64,000 nucleotides of DNA from JBDFMH01 sp047238125 (lineage in GTDB: Bacteria > Pseudomonadota > Alphaproteobacteria > Sphingomonadales > Sphingomonadaceae), in NCBI RefSeq assembly GCF_047238125.1, contig NZ_JBDFMH010000001.1, forward strand, positions 2,232,001 through 2,296,000, read 5' to 3'. This document shows positions 16,394 through 24,622 of the stretch, piece by piece (the first letter of the stretch is position 1; each line of letters begins with the position of its first letter). A program made the position numbers and the translations under genes. Under the pieces are notes generated by a model. It ran no database searches and was not told the DNA's origin. It saw nothing but the letters and a program-made list of their open reading frames with translations.

Positions 16394-17224
16394 ATGATCG
16401 GTTCCACCCACGCCCGCATGACCGCCGAGGTCAATCGCCAGTCCAAGCTGAGCGCAGAGATTTCGCGCGCGCAGGCGCAGGTTTCCAGCGGGCTCAGGAT
16501 CGGGAAGCCGTCCGACGATCCCACCGGTTCGGCGCGCGTCTCGCAGATCCGCCGCGACCAGGCCGATCTCGCCCAATGGACCCGCAATCTCGAAGTCGGC
16601 GCGGGCGTCGCCGGCCGTGTCGATACCGTGCTGGAAGGCGTGTCGACCCAGGTTGATCGTGCGCGCGAGCTGATCATCCAGGGCCGCTCGGGCACCTATT
16701 CGGCTGCCGATCGCGCGATCATGGCGGCCGAGTTGCGCGGCATCGCCGAGGATATCGCTTCGCAGGCGCGCACCACCGATGCCAATGGCCGGCCGCTGTT
16801 CCCTGCCGACGAGCCGCTGAAGCTGCCGATCGGAAGCGGCCTCGCGCTGCCCGCCACCGTCTCCCGCGATGCCGCGTTCGGCGATCTCGAAGTGCAGATC
16901 GCCGCCGCTGCGGACGCGCTGGAGATCGAGGATGGCGTGACCCGTCAAGCTGCCACCGGCACCGCGCTCGATCGGTTGGCCCAAGCCGGCGACACGCTGA
17001 CCGCGGTCCGTTCCGAACAGGGGCTGCGCGCCGCGCGATTCGATGCAGCGCTCGAACGCCACGCCGCCGCCACGATCGACGCCAAGGTGGAGCGCGGCGC
17101 GATCGAGGGCACCGACCTGGCCGAGACCGTCGCCTATATCCAGCAGACGCTGCTCACGCTGCAGGCCTCGCAGACCACCTTCGCCCGGATCTCCGCGCAG
17201 ACGCTGTTCGATATCCTCGGCTGA
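16394..17224 (+). CDS. flgL: Flagellar hook-associated protein FlgL
   Basis: 276 residues, flagellin-like at both ends: an N-terminal D0/D1 helix with QAQVSSGLRIGKPSDDPTGSAR and a C-terminal helix VAYIQQTLLTLQASQTTFARIS. It is the second junction protein, on which the filament grows. It is the last gene of the flgB operon; a large palindromic element begins 8 bases after its stop codon and could end the transcript. Confidence 0.94.
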   Translation: MIGSTHARMTAEVNRQSKLSAEISRAQAQVSSGLRIGKPSDDPTGSARVSQIRRDQADLAQWTRNLEVGAGVAGRVDTVLEGVSTQVDRARELIIQGRSGTYSAADRAIMAAELRGIAEDIASQARTTDANGRPLFPADEPLKLPIGSGLALPATVSRDAAFGDLEVQIAAAADALEIEDGVTRQAATGTALDRLAQAGDTLTAVRSEQGLRAARFDAALERHAAATIDAKVERGAIEGTDLAETVAYIQQTLLTLQASQTTFARISAQTLFDILG

Positions 17225-17232
17225 TCTTCTTC

Positions 17233-17314
17233 CGTCATCCTGGCCAACGCCGGGATCCAGAGCGGCAGGCGGCAGCGCTTGTGGCCCCGGATCCCGGCGT
17301 CCGCCGGGATGACG
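17233..17314. repeat. REP-like palindromic repeat element
   Basis: An ~82-base imperfect inverted repeat: CGTCATCC.GGCCAACGCCGGGATCC on the left and GGATCCCGGCGTCCGCCGGGATGACG on the right, around a G/C-rich centre. Translated on the minus strand it gives the familiar VIPADAGI...WIPALARMT pattern, which is the hallmark of a dispersed palindromic element widespread in proteobacterial genomes. Only one copy was noticed in the window. It lies between flgL and the motA promoter and can fold into a strong hairpin. The rest of the 17225-17524 gap holds the motA promoter and no gene. Confidence 0.8.
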
Positions 17315-17448
17315 TGTTTTCGGGGATCCGCCTGCAGATCGGCCACGATTGCCGGTCCAAATTCGCCCGCGCGAACCGGTTGGTAAGCTTATCGCTCTAT
17401 CCACCATATCCAGACGGCGATCGCGCACGCGCCCGTCGCCGACCTTCG

Positions 17449-17475
17449 TAAAGGTCACGGCGAATCGGCCGTTAA
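17449..17475 (+). promoter_or_regulatory. FliA (sigma-28) promoter of motA-motB
   Basis: TAAA at 17449-17452, exactly 15 bases, GCCGTTAA at 17468-17475: one mismatch to the enteric consensus TAAA-N15-GCCGATAA. The motA ATG follows 49 bases after the -10. This is the clearest FliA site in the window. Confidence 0.82.
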
Positions 17476-17524
17476 TGATGTGGGGCGCCCCATCCGGGGC
17501 CAGTAGTGGAGCGTCGACAAAGCA

Positions 17525-18388
17525 ATGTTCGCAGCAATCGGCCTCGTCGTCCTCCTCGCCATGGTCTTCGGCGGCTTCGTCATCACCGGGGGCGATCTCG
17601 GCCCCGTGCTGCATGCCGTGCCGCACGAGATGCTGATCATCGGCGGCGCCGCGCTCGGCGCCACGCTGGCCGGCAATTCGATGAAGGAGCTCAAGCAGCT
17701 CGGCGGCGGCGTCGCCAAGGTCTTCAAGGGCCCGCGCTACAACAAGAAGGATTATCTCGACGTCATCTTCCTCGTCAGCACGCTGATGAAGAAGCTGCGC
17801 TCGGAAGGCCCGGTCGCCCTGGAGCCGCATATCGAGGATCCGAAGGCGTCTGCGATCTTCGCCGAATATCCCAAGCTGCTCAAGGATCCGACGCTGATCC
17901 ACCTGATCGCCGATACGTTGCGGCTGGTGGTCGTCTCGTCGGGCACGCTCGATCCGATGGCGGTCGAGGATGTCATGGACAACAGCCTGAAGACCCATCA
18001 CCACGATGCCATCCGCCCGGCGGATATGCTGCAGAACATGGCCGATGCGCTGCCCGCGCTGGGCATCGTCGCGGCCGTGCTGGGCGTGGTCAAGACGATG
18101 GGCTCGATCGACAAGCCGCCGACCATCCTGGGCGGCATGATCGGCTCGGCGCTGGTCGGCACCTTCCTGGGCGTGCTGCTGGCCTACGGCATCGTCGGCC
18201 CGTTCGCCAACCGCGCCCGCCAGGTGATCGAAAGCGACGCCGCCATCTATCATGTCGTCAAGCAGATCATCGTCGCGTCGCTGCACGGCCACCCGCTGCC
18301 GCTGGTGATCGAAGCCGCGCGCTCGGGCATCAGCCACGGCTACCAGCCGGCCTTTGCCGACGTGTTCGACGGCATGCGCGGTCGCTGA
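17525..18388 (+). CDS. motA: Flagellar motor stator protein MotA
   Basis: 287 residues, normal MotA size. The N-terminus (MFAAIGLVVLLAMVFGGFVITGG) is the typical first membrane segment. The large cytoplasmic loop holds the RLVVVSSG and HHHDAIRPADMLQNMADALPALGIVAAVLGVVKTM region, with the Pro that contacts MotB. The last TM is LVGTFLGVLLAYGIVGPFANR. With MotB it makes a proton channel that turns the rotor. motB starts 4 bases after the stop. A FliA promoter precedes it. Confidence 0.96.
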   Translation: MFAAIGLVVLLAMVFGGFVITGGDLGPVLHAVPHEMLIIGGAALGATLAGNSMKELKQLGGGVAKVFKGPRYNKKDYLDVIFLVSTLMKKLRSEGPVALEPHIEDPKASAIFAEYPKLLKDPTLIHLIADTLRLVVVSSGTLDPMAVEDVMDNSLKTHHHDAIRPADMLQNMADALPALGIVAAVLGVVKTMGSIDKPPTILGGMIGSALVGTFLGVLLAYGIVGPFANRARQVIESDAAIYHVVKQIIVASLHGHPLPLVIEAARSGISHGYQPAFADVFDGMRGR

Positions 18389-18392
18389 TCCG

Positions 18393-19340
18393 ATGGCGAC
18401 CGCTGCGGCCAAGGGGCGCGGGCGCAACGAGCCCGAAGTCCGCCCGATCATCATCAAGAAGATCATCGCCGAAGGGCATGGCGGCCACCATGGTGGCGCC
18501 TGGAAGGTGGCCTATGCCGATTTCGTGACGGCGATGATGGCGTTTTTCCTGCTGCTCTGGATCCTGGGCGCCACCACCGAAAAGCAGCGCAAGGGCATCG
18601 CCGATTATTTCACGCCAACCCTGGTCGAGATGCGTCAGAAATCGGCCGGCGCCAACGGCCCGTTCGGCGGCGATTCGATCACCGCGAAGGACAATTACCC
18701 GCATCGCAAGGGCGAGACCGGCACCAAATCGCTGACCATCCCGCGCGATGCCACCGGTGGTCCCAAGGAAGGTGCCGAAACGCGCCGCAACCGCGATCGC
18801 ACCCGGTTCAAGGCCATGCGCAAGGCGATCGAGCAGAAGATCGCATCCGACAAGCGGCTGGAACGGCTGAAGAAATCGGTGCGCTTCCTGGAAACACGCG
18901 ATGGCCTGCGGATCGATCTGGTCGAACAGGCCGATTTCTCGATGTTTGCGCTCGGCACCGATCGCATCCTGCCCGAGGCGCGCGATCTGCTGCGCACCGT
19001 CGCCATCGTGGTCCGTGAAGCCAGCAACGACGTGATCGTGACCGGTCATACCGATGCGCTGCCCTATGCCGCCGGCCGCACCGTGAACAACTGGACGCTG
19101 TCCAGCGCGCGGGCCGAGGCGACTCGCAAAGTGCTGGCCGATTCCGGCGTCGGCGGCCGCCGCTTCTCGCGGATCGAAGGCGTCGCCGACCGCGAACCCT
19201 ATGTCCCCGCCGACCGCTACGACCCCCGCAATCGCCGCATGTCGATCACCCTCGCCTGGAGCAAGGCGATCGACCCGGCCGGCGATGCAGCCGAGGCGCA
19301 GGCAGCGCGCGATGAAGAGGGCCGGCCAGGGCGGAGCTGA
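18393..19340 (+). CDS. motB: Flagellar motor stator protein MotB
   Basis: 315 residues from the ATG at 18393. The N-terminal cytoplasmic tail has the usual PIIIKKI and Gly/His run, then the membrane segment WKVAYADFVTAMMAFFLLLW with the proton-binding Asp at residue 43. The C-terminal OmpA-like domain (VTGHTDALPYAAGRTVNNW, LSSARAEATRKVL) anchors the stator to peptidoglycan. Together with MotA it forms the full-size stator, in contrast to the compact pair at 7.3-8.4 kb. Confidence 0.96.
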   Translation: MATAAAKGRGRNEPEVRPIIIKKIIAEGHGGHHGGAWKVAYADFVTAMMAFFLLLWILGATTEKQRKGIADYFTPTLVEMRQKSAGANGPFGGDSITAKDNYPHRKGETGTKSLTIPRDATGGPKEGAETRRNRDRTRFKAMRKAIEQKIASDKRLERLKKSVRFLETRDGLRIDLVEQADFSMFALGTDRILPEARDLLRTVAIVVREASNDVIVTGHTDALPYAAGRTVNNWTLSSARAEATRKVLADSGVGGRRFSRIEGVADREPYVPADRYDPRNRRMSITLAWSKAIDPAGDAAEAQAARDEEGRPGRS

Positions 19341-19368
19341 TCGGGAACCGCACCTGAACGCCCAAGAT

Positions 19369-20400
19369 TCACGATGCGGGTGCCCCTTCATACCAGCCGC
19401 GGCTGCGCTTCACGATCGCGACCACGGACAGCATCACCGGTACTTCGACCAGCACCCCGACGACGGTGGCAAGCGCCGCGCCCGACTTGAGCCCGAAAAG
19501 CGAGATCGCCGCCGCGACAGCCAGTTCGAAGAAGTTCGAGGCCCCGATCAGCGCCGCCGGCGCCGCGACACACCAAGCCACGCCGAGCCGGCGCGACAGC
19601 CAGTAGGCAATGCCGGCGTTCAGATAGACCTGGATCAGGATCGGCACGGCGATCAGCGCGATCACCAAGGGTTGCGCCATGATCCGCTCGCCTTGAAAGC
19701 CGAACAGCAGAATCAGCGTTGCCAACAGCGCAACCAGCGACGCTGGCCCTAGTCTGGCGAGCAGGTGGTCGAGCGCGGGCTGTCCTCCTGATGCCAGCAG
19801 CGCCCGACGCAGCATTTGGGCAAGGATCACCGGCATCACGATGTAAAGCCCGACCGACAGCACAAGCGTTTCCCACGGCACTGTGACCGAAGCCACGCCC
19901 AGGAGGAGCGCCACCAGCGGCGCGAACAGGAACAGCATCAGCAGGTCGTTCAGCGCCACCTGGCTGAGGGTATAGGTCGGCTCGCCCCCGCACAGGTTCG
20001 ACCAGACAAACACCATCGCCGTGCAGGGCGCTGCGGCAAGCAGGATCAGGCCGGCGATGTAGGATTGGATTTCGCCTGCCGGCAACAGGGGCGCGAACAG
20101 CCAGCCAAGAAAGATCGTCCCGAGCGCAGCCATCGAGAACGGCTTGACCGCCCAATTCACAAACAGCGTGACGCCCACCCCCTTCCAATGCTGACGAACC
20201 GAGCCGAGCGCGCCGAAATCGATCTTCAGCAGCATCGGCTCGATCATCAGCCAGATCAGCGCGGCGACCACGAGGTTGACGCGCGCCACCTCGGCCGAAG
20301 CGATCGCGGCAAACAGGCCGGGCATCGCCTGCCCCAGCGCGATGCCGGCCACGATGCACAACGCGACCCATATCGATAGATAGCGCTCGAAAATGCCCAT
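19369..20400 (-). CDS. acr3: ACR3-family arsenite efflux permease
   Basis: 343 residues, about ten membrane segments. It carries the ACR3 landmarks: the conserved cysteine in AAAPCTAMVFVWSNL (Cys126) and the glutamate in GASNFFELAVAAA (Glu292), both needed for arsenite transport in studied members. It exports As(III) across the inner membrane using the proton-motive force. Last gene of the leftward arsR-arsC-acr3 operon; its start touches the arsC stop (shared base 20400). It belongs to the ACR3 type, not the unrelated ArsB type. Confidence 0.94.
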   Translation of the reverse strand: MGIFERYLSIWVALCIVAGIALGQAMPGLFAAIASAEVARVNLVVAALIWLMIEPMLLKIDFGALGSVRQHWKGVGVTLFVNWAVKPFSMAALGTIFLGWLFAPLLPAGEIQSYIAGLILLAAAPCTAMVFVWSNLCGGEPTYTLSQVALNDLLMLFLFAPLVALLLGVASVTVPWETLVLSVGLYIVMPVILAQMLRRALLASGGQPALDHLLARLGPASLVALLATLILLFGFQGERIMAQPLVIALIAVPILIQVYLNAGIAYWLSRRLGVAWCVAAPAALIGASNFFELAVAAAISLFGLKSGAALATVVGVLVEVPVMLSVVAIVKRSRGWYEGAPAS

Positions 20401-20828
20401 CAGCGCACCCGCTGGCCGCCACTATCGATGACCTGCTCGCCATCTTCTTTGGCGAAGGCGCCGTGCTGCGGTGCGGGCAGAAGATCCAGCACCGCCTCCG
20501 AGGGCCGGCACAGCTTGACGCCCAGCTGGGTGACCACGAGCGGCCGGTTGATCAGCACCGGATACGCCATCATCGCATCGATCAGCGCATCGTCTGAGAG
20601 GGTCTCGTCACCGAGGCCAAGCTCCTCGAAGGGCGTGCCCTTTGCGCGCAGCAACGCGCGAGGGGCGATGCGCGCGCGATCGAGCAGCTGCACCAGCAGC
20701 GCCCGGGACGGCGGGGTCTTCAGATACTCTATGACGTGCGGCTCGATCCCGGCATTACGGATCATGGCGAGCGCGTTGCGCGACGTGCCGCACTCGGGAT
20801 TATGATAGATGATGACGTCGGTGGCCAT
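20400..20828 (-). CDS. arsC: Arsenate reductase, glutaredoxin-linked type
   Basis: 142 residues. The active site YHNPECGTSRNAL puts the catalytic cysteine at residue 13. The later NRPLVVTQLGVKLCRPSE segment supplies the arginines that bind arsenate in the plasmid R773 ArsC type. It reduces As(V) to As(III), using glutathione and glutaredoxin, for export by the adjacent ACR3. It lies 11 bases downstream of arsR. Confidence 0.94.
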   Translation of the reverse strand: MATDVIIYHNPECGTSRNALAMIRNAGIEPHVIEYLKTPPSRALLVQLLDRARIAPRALLRAKGTPFEELGLGDETLSDDALIDAMMAYPVLINRPLVVTQLGVKLCRPSEAVLDLLPAPQHGAFAKEDGEQVIDSGGQRVR

Positions 20829-20839
20829 GCCGGCTCCGT

Positions 20840-21169
20840 TCAGCAGCAGGTGAGTTCGGCAAGAAGCGGCTCACACAGTTCGGCGCGACCATCGCAGCAG
20901 TCCCTGACGAGAAAGGTCATCAGCGCCACCAGCGACGCGACGTTCGCACGCTGGATCTGCTGTCGCCCGCGCTTCTCTGCGGTAACGAGACCGGCCTTTG
21001 CCATGACGGCCAGGTGCGTCGAAAATGTGCTCTGGCTGAGGCCGCTGGCGTCCACCAGAGTGCCGGTCGGCAGTCCTCCGGGCTCGTGGCGGATCAACAA
21101 CCGGAAGGCGGCAAGCCGCGTTGGGTGCGCAAGCGCCGAAAGCGCGGAGATTGCCGATTCATTATCCAC
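20840..21169 (-). CDS. arsR: Arsenic-responsive repressor ArsR
   Basis: 109 residues, winged helix-turn-helix of the ArsR/SmtB family (LAHPTRLAAFRLL; recognition region DASGLSQSTFSTHLAVMAKAGLV). The classic CVC metal site in the DNA-binding helix is missing. Instead there is a C-terminal cluster: Cys91-Cys92, Cys99 and a terminal Cys108-Cys109. The CC-x6-C arrangement resembles the Acidithiobacillus ferrooxidans ArsR site (Cys95, Cys96, Cys102). It should release the operon when As(III) or a related trivalent metalloid binds. Confidence 0.92.
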   Translation of the reverse strand: MDNESAISALSALAHPTRLAAFRLLIRHEPGGLPTGTLVDASGLSQSTFSTHLAVMAKAGLVTAEKRGRQQIQRANVASLVALMTFLVRDCCDGRAELCEPLLAELTCC

Positions 21170-21207
21170 GCATCGGGTTTAGCCGATCGTTCCAGCTTAA
21201 CAAGATA

Positions 21208-21240
21208 CATCGGGATTACACGATGGGATTCGTATCATCG
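21208..21240. promoter_or_regulatory. Candidate ArsR operator
   Basis: Three alternating half-sites, CATCG (21208-21212), CGATG (21221-21225) and CATCG (21236-21240), form two overlapping inverted repeats about 40-70 bases upstream of the arsR start. Position and symmetry fit a repressor site, but no comparison was possible. The rest of the gap up to 21499 contains no gene or clear signal. Confidence 0.4.
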
Positions 21241-21499
21241 GATCGTTTGCCCACAAACCAGGCAGTCGCCACGATAGGCTCCTTATTGAATTGGGCGCGG
21301 CTGTTCTGCGCGAGTACTCAGCCCTGTCCTACAGCGTCCAGGCGGGTTAAAGAGAACCTAGTTCTTTCCCATATCCGGTGCACTACCGCTCCTGCGCTAG
21401 CAGGCGCGGTGGCACGGGGCGCCCTGTGCCGGCCGCAATCTCGGCGGCTCGCCTGCGCGATACCCTCGCACAATCGCTGCTTTCGCTGCTTTCGGGTGA

Positions 21500-22411
21500 T
21501 TAGCCCAGCGAGCCCAGCACCATCATATAGGCCAGCCGCGCCTCGTTCGGCGATGGGCGCAGGATGTTCAGCTCGCGGCGGCGCGCATCGGCCTCGCGCA
21601 TCAGCGCGAGCGGGGACTGGTCGCTGCCGTCGGTGAGCAACCCGGCGAGATCGACGTCGAGCTTGGGGGTCGCCTTGCCCGGCGGCTCGCGGGTCAGCGG
21701 TTCGCGGCCGTCCGCCATCAGCATGCCCGGCAGGTCGGTCCCGTCCGGTCGGGCCGGCACGATCGCGGGGGAGAAGGCTGGCGCCGCCTCGACCGGGCCG
21801 TCCACCTTCTTCGCCATCAGCCGATAGACCTGGCCGAGCGTCCGGGCGCTGCCATCGCGCGTATAGAAGATCGACCGGTTGGCCGCGGCCTCGCGCGGGA
21901 ACAGCGCGGCGGCGCTGGCATCCGGGTTGGCATCGGCCGCCTTCAGGAAGCGCTTGGCGCCCGCCAGCCCCAGGAAGTGCGCGAAGTACAGGTCGCCCGA
22001 ACTGGCGGTGCGGCCCAGCGCGGCGGACAGGCCATCGGCATTGTCGGAGGCGAATTCGCCCGCCATCAGCGATGCCGCATCGGCATCGGTGCGCAGCCCG
22101 AACACCGCCTGGCGCAGCGCGGGATCGCGCACCGTCCAGCGGCTGCCGCTGCGCTCGATCGCGTCGGATGCCCAGCCATAGCCATGCTTGGCGCCGTGCT
22201 GCTTCAACACGCCCAACCAGCTCTGGTCGATGAACTGGTACAGGCCGGAGGCGGACGAGGTCGTCGCCTTCGCGGTCGGGTTCAGGCCGCTCTCGCTTTT
22301 CGCCTGGCGCAGCAGATAGCCGAAATCAACGCCCGTCCGGCTGGCCGCGCGCGCGATCGAGCGGGTGACCGCTTCCTTGCGATCGGCGATGTTGACCGAC
22401 TGGATCGACAT
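21500..22411 (-). CDS. Lytic transglycosylase (SLT domain), possibly flagellar
   Basis: 303 residues. An N-terminal SLT fold is visible: LLRQAKSESGLNPTAKA with the catalytic Glu (about residue 40), then SASGLYQFIDQSWL (GLYQF/GLMQ motif). The enzyme would cut the glycan strand of peptidoglycan by forming 1,6-anhydro ends. The second half is Pro/Asp-rich with no recognised domain. There is no Sec signal peptide or membrane anchor, so if it reaches the periplasm it may travel through the flagellar export route. FlgJ here lacks its own hydrolase domain, which makes this enzyme a reasonable partner for rod assembly; this is inference from context. Confidence 0.82.
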   Translation of the reverse strand: MSIQSVNIADRKEAVTRSIARAASRTGVDFGYLLRQAKSESGLNPTAKATTSSASGLYQFIDQSWLGVLKQHGAKHGYGWASDAIERSGSRWTVRDPALRQAVFGLRTDADAASLMAGEFASDNADGLSAALGRTASSGDLYFAHFLGLAGAKRFLKAADANPDASAAALFPREAAANRSIFYTRDGSARTLGQVYRLMAKKVDGPVEAAPAFSPAIVPARPDGTDLPGMLMADGREPLTREPPGKATPKLDVDLAGLLTDGSDQSPLALMREADARRRELNILRPSPNEARLAYMMVLGSLG

Positions 22412-22533
22412 TTCAGGTCCGGCACCTTCTGGTTCATCTTCCCCGATGCGCCGAATTGCTTAACAGCCGGTTAGCCACGATCGCATCGCCGCGGTTGACG
22501 CATCCGCAACCTTGGCCGAGTGAAACGGCCGCC

Positions 22534-23544
22534 ATGACAGACAGCAGCCCCGCCCGCCCTCCCGTCCTCGTCACCGGTGGCGCCGGCTATATCGGCAGCC
22601 ACGCCGTGCTGGCGCTGCTCGATGCCGGGTGGGACGTGACCGTGCTCGACAATCTGGTGACGGGTTTCCGCTGGGCGGTCGATCCGCGCGCCGCCTTCGT
22701 CGAGGGTGCGGTCGAGGATATCGATCGGGTGACCGCGCTGATCGCCGAACGCGGGATTGGCGCGATCATCCATTTCGCGGGATCGGTGGTGGTGCCCGAA
22801 TCGGTCAGCGATCCGCTCAAATATTATCGCAACAACACTGCCGCCAGCCGCAGCCTGATCGAGGCGGCGGTGGCCGGCGGGGTCCGCCATTTCATCTTTT
22901 CGTCGACCGCGGCCACCTATGGCATCCCGGATGCGGTGCCGGTGGCGGAAGAGGCGCCGAAGCGGCCGATCAACCCCTATGGCATGTCGAAGCTGATGAC
23001 CGAGACGATGCTGGCCGATGTCGCCGCCGCGCATCCGATCAACTATTGCGCACTGCGCTATTTCAACGTCGCCGGCGCCGATCCCCAGGGCCGTTCCGGC
23101 CAGTCGACCGCAGGCGCCACCCACCTGATCAAGATCGCAGCCGAGGCGGCGACGGGCAAACGCGGCCATGTCTCGGTGTTCGGCACCGATTATGCGACCG
23201 CGGACGGCACCGGCGTGCGCGACTATATCCATGTCAGCGACTTGGCCGATGCGCATGTCCACGCATTGGAAGCGCTGATCGCGTCGCCACGCGAAAGCCT
23301 GACGCTGAACTGCGGCTATGGCCGCGGCTATTCGGTGCTGGAAGTGCTCGACGCGGTCGATCGCGCCACCAACGCCATGATCGTGCGGCGGATGGAACCG
23401 CGCCGCGCCGGTGATCCGGATGCGCTGGTGGCGGATAATCGCGCGATCCTGGCGCGATTGCCCTGGCGCCCGCGCCATGCCGATCTCGATCGGATCGTGG
23501 CCGATGCGCTCGCCTGGGAACGCGCGCTCAGCGATCGGGCATAA
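22534..23544 (+). CDS. galE: UDP-glucose 4-epimerase
   Basis: 336 residues from the ATG at 22534. Rossmann nucleotide site TGGAGYIGSH (residues 14-23), SDR catalytic Tyr-x3-Lys in NPYGMSK, and GalE-type SST (FIFSSTAATYG) and RYFNVAGADP motifs. It interconverts UDP-glucose and UDP-galactose for surface polysaccharides, which fits the exopolysaccharide sugar transferase 1 kb downstream. Its end overlaps the convergent M48 peptidase gene by 17 bases. Confidence 0.94.
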   Translation: MTDSSPARPPVLVTGGAGYIGSHAVLALLDAGWDVTVLDNLVTGFRWAVDPRAAFVEGAVEDIDRVTALIAERGIGAIIHFAGSVVVPESVSDPLKYYRNNTAASRSLIEAAVAGGVRHFIFSSTAATYGIPDAVPVAEEAPKRPINPYGMSKLMTETMLADVAAAHPINYCALRYFNVAGADPQGRSGQSTAGATHLIKIAAEAATGKRGHVSVFGTDYATADGTGVRDYIHVSDLADAHVHALEALIASPRESLTLNCGYGRGYSVLEVLDAVDRATNAMIVRRMEPRRAGDPDALVADNRAILARLPWRPRHADLDRIVADALAWERALSDRA

Positions 23545-24508
23545 GCGGCAGGCCCGCGGCGCGCTTCGCCTGGATCGCTGCGATCACAGGCCGCATCGCC
23601 TCCGCCCGCTTGCCCCAGCGCGGATGGGTGCCGTCGCTGATCGGAGTCCGCGTCCGCCGGCCGATCCGATCGGCGAAGCGAAGCGCGGCGTGCGGATCAT
23701 AGCCTGCCCGCGCCATCAGCCATAGCGCGAGGGCATCCACCTCATATTCCGCCGCGCGCAGCTTCGCCCCATTGCCGCCGAGTCCGGCGAACAGCCCGCG
23801 CGAGACGCCCGCCGCATCCAGCCGCGCCCGATCGCGGGCGATGATGTGTGCCAGTTCGTGCGCGACCGCGAACGCGATCTCGTCATCGTCGGCCGCCAGA
23901 TCGACCAACCCGGCATTCAGCGAGATCAGCGTGCCCCCCTTGGACGCACCGATCGATCGCGATGCGACGACCTGGATCCGTGCGGCGCAGCCGGCGTCGG
24001 CGATCAGCGTGAAGCGCAGCGGTTGACTGCCGCGCATAACGTCGAGCGCCACCGGCCCACGGGCGAGCGCCGCATCCAGTTGGGCCTGTGCAGCGGCTAC
24101 GCCATCGAAACTGGGGTCCTTGCCATCGGGCACGCTGGCGGCCGGGATACCGCCGATCGCAGTAATGGCATCGTCCGCCCGCAAGCCCGCCCGTTCCGCT
24201 GGCCCGCCGGCCACCACCGCTGCGATCGACGGACCCGCGCCGAACCCGAACAATGCCCGCGCCTCGGGTCGGATCGCCGCGCCATATTGGCCGGCGGTAT
24301 GCATTACGAGCCCTGGTTGCACGCCGCTGTCCCCGCACAGCGCCGCACCGGCGGTGAACAAGCGATAGCCGACGGTCGCGACCGTTCGATCCTGTGCCCG
24401 CAGCGACTCGAGCATGGCGCGTTCGTCTGCGTCAGCCTGCGCGGGGGACGCGGCTGCCAGCCATGCGACGGCAAGCAATCCTGTCCGCAAAACAACTTGC
24501 GCCCGCAT
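23528..24508 (-). CDS. Secreted M48-family metalloprotease with PDZ-like region
   Basis: 326 residues from the ATG at 24506-24508. A Sec signal (LLAVAWLAAASPAQA) indicates the periplasm. Residues ~90-165 look like a PDZ domain (GPSIAAVVAGGPAERAGLRADD). The zinc site HELAH is at 217-221 and the third ligand is in AEYEVDAL (Glu254/256), giving an M48-type gluzincin. Such proteins often act in envelope protein quality control. Start choice is uncertain: an in-frame ATG lies 36 bases further upstream. No operon partner is evident. Confidence 0.85.
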   Translation of the reverse strand: MRAQVVLRTGLLAVAWLAAASPAQADADERAMLESLRAQDRTVATVGYRLFTAGAALCGDSGVQPGLVMHTAGQYGAAIRPEARALFGFGAGPSIAAVVAGGPAERAGLRADDAITAIGGIPAASVPDGKDPSFDGVAAAQAQLDAALARGPVALDVMRGSQPLRFTLIADAGCAARIQVVASRSIGASKGGTLISLNAGLVDLAADDDEIAFAVAHELAHIIARDRARLDAAGVSRGLFAGLGGNGAKLRAAEYEVDALALWLMARAGYDPHAALRFADRIGRRTRTPISDGTHPRWGKRAEAMRPVIAAIQAKRAAGLPLMPDR

Positions 24509-24622
24509 CCGCCCGTCGCGATATGGGATGCGGCACCGCACCATAGGGTTGCGGTCTAGCGCGATCAGCGCTTTTGTCGAGTTGTCGGACGAGTAAGATG
24601 AGCCGAGGACCGGAGTCGAGCT

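Noticed and set aside
16313..18466. 717-codon minus-strand open frame across flgL and motA
   Set aside because: It spans two conserved flagellar genes, the repeat element and the motA promoter; composition is that of a shadow frame.
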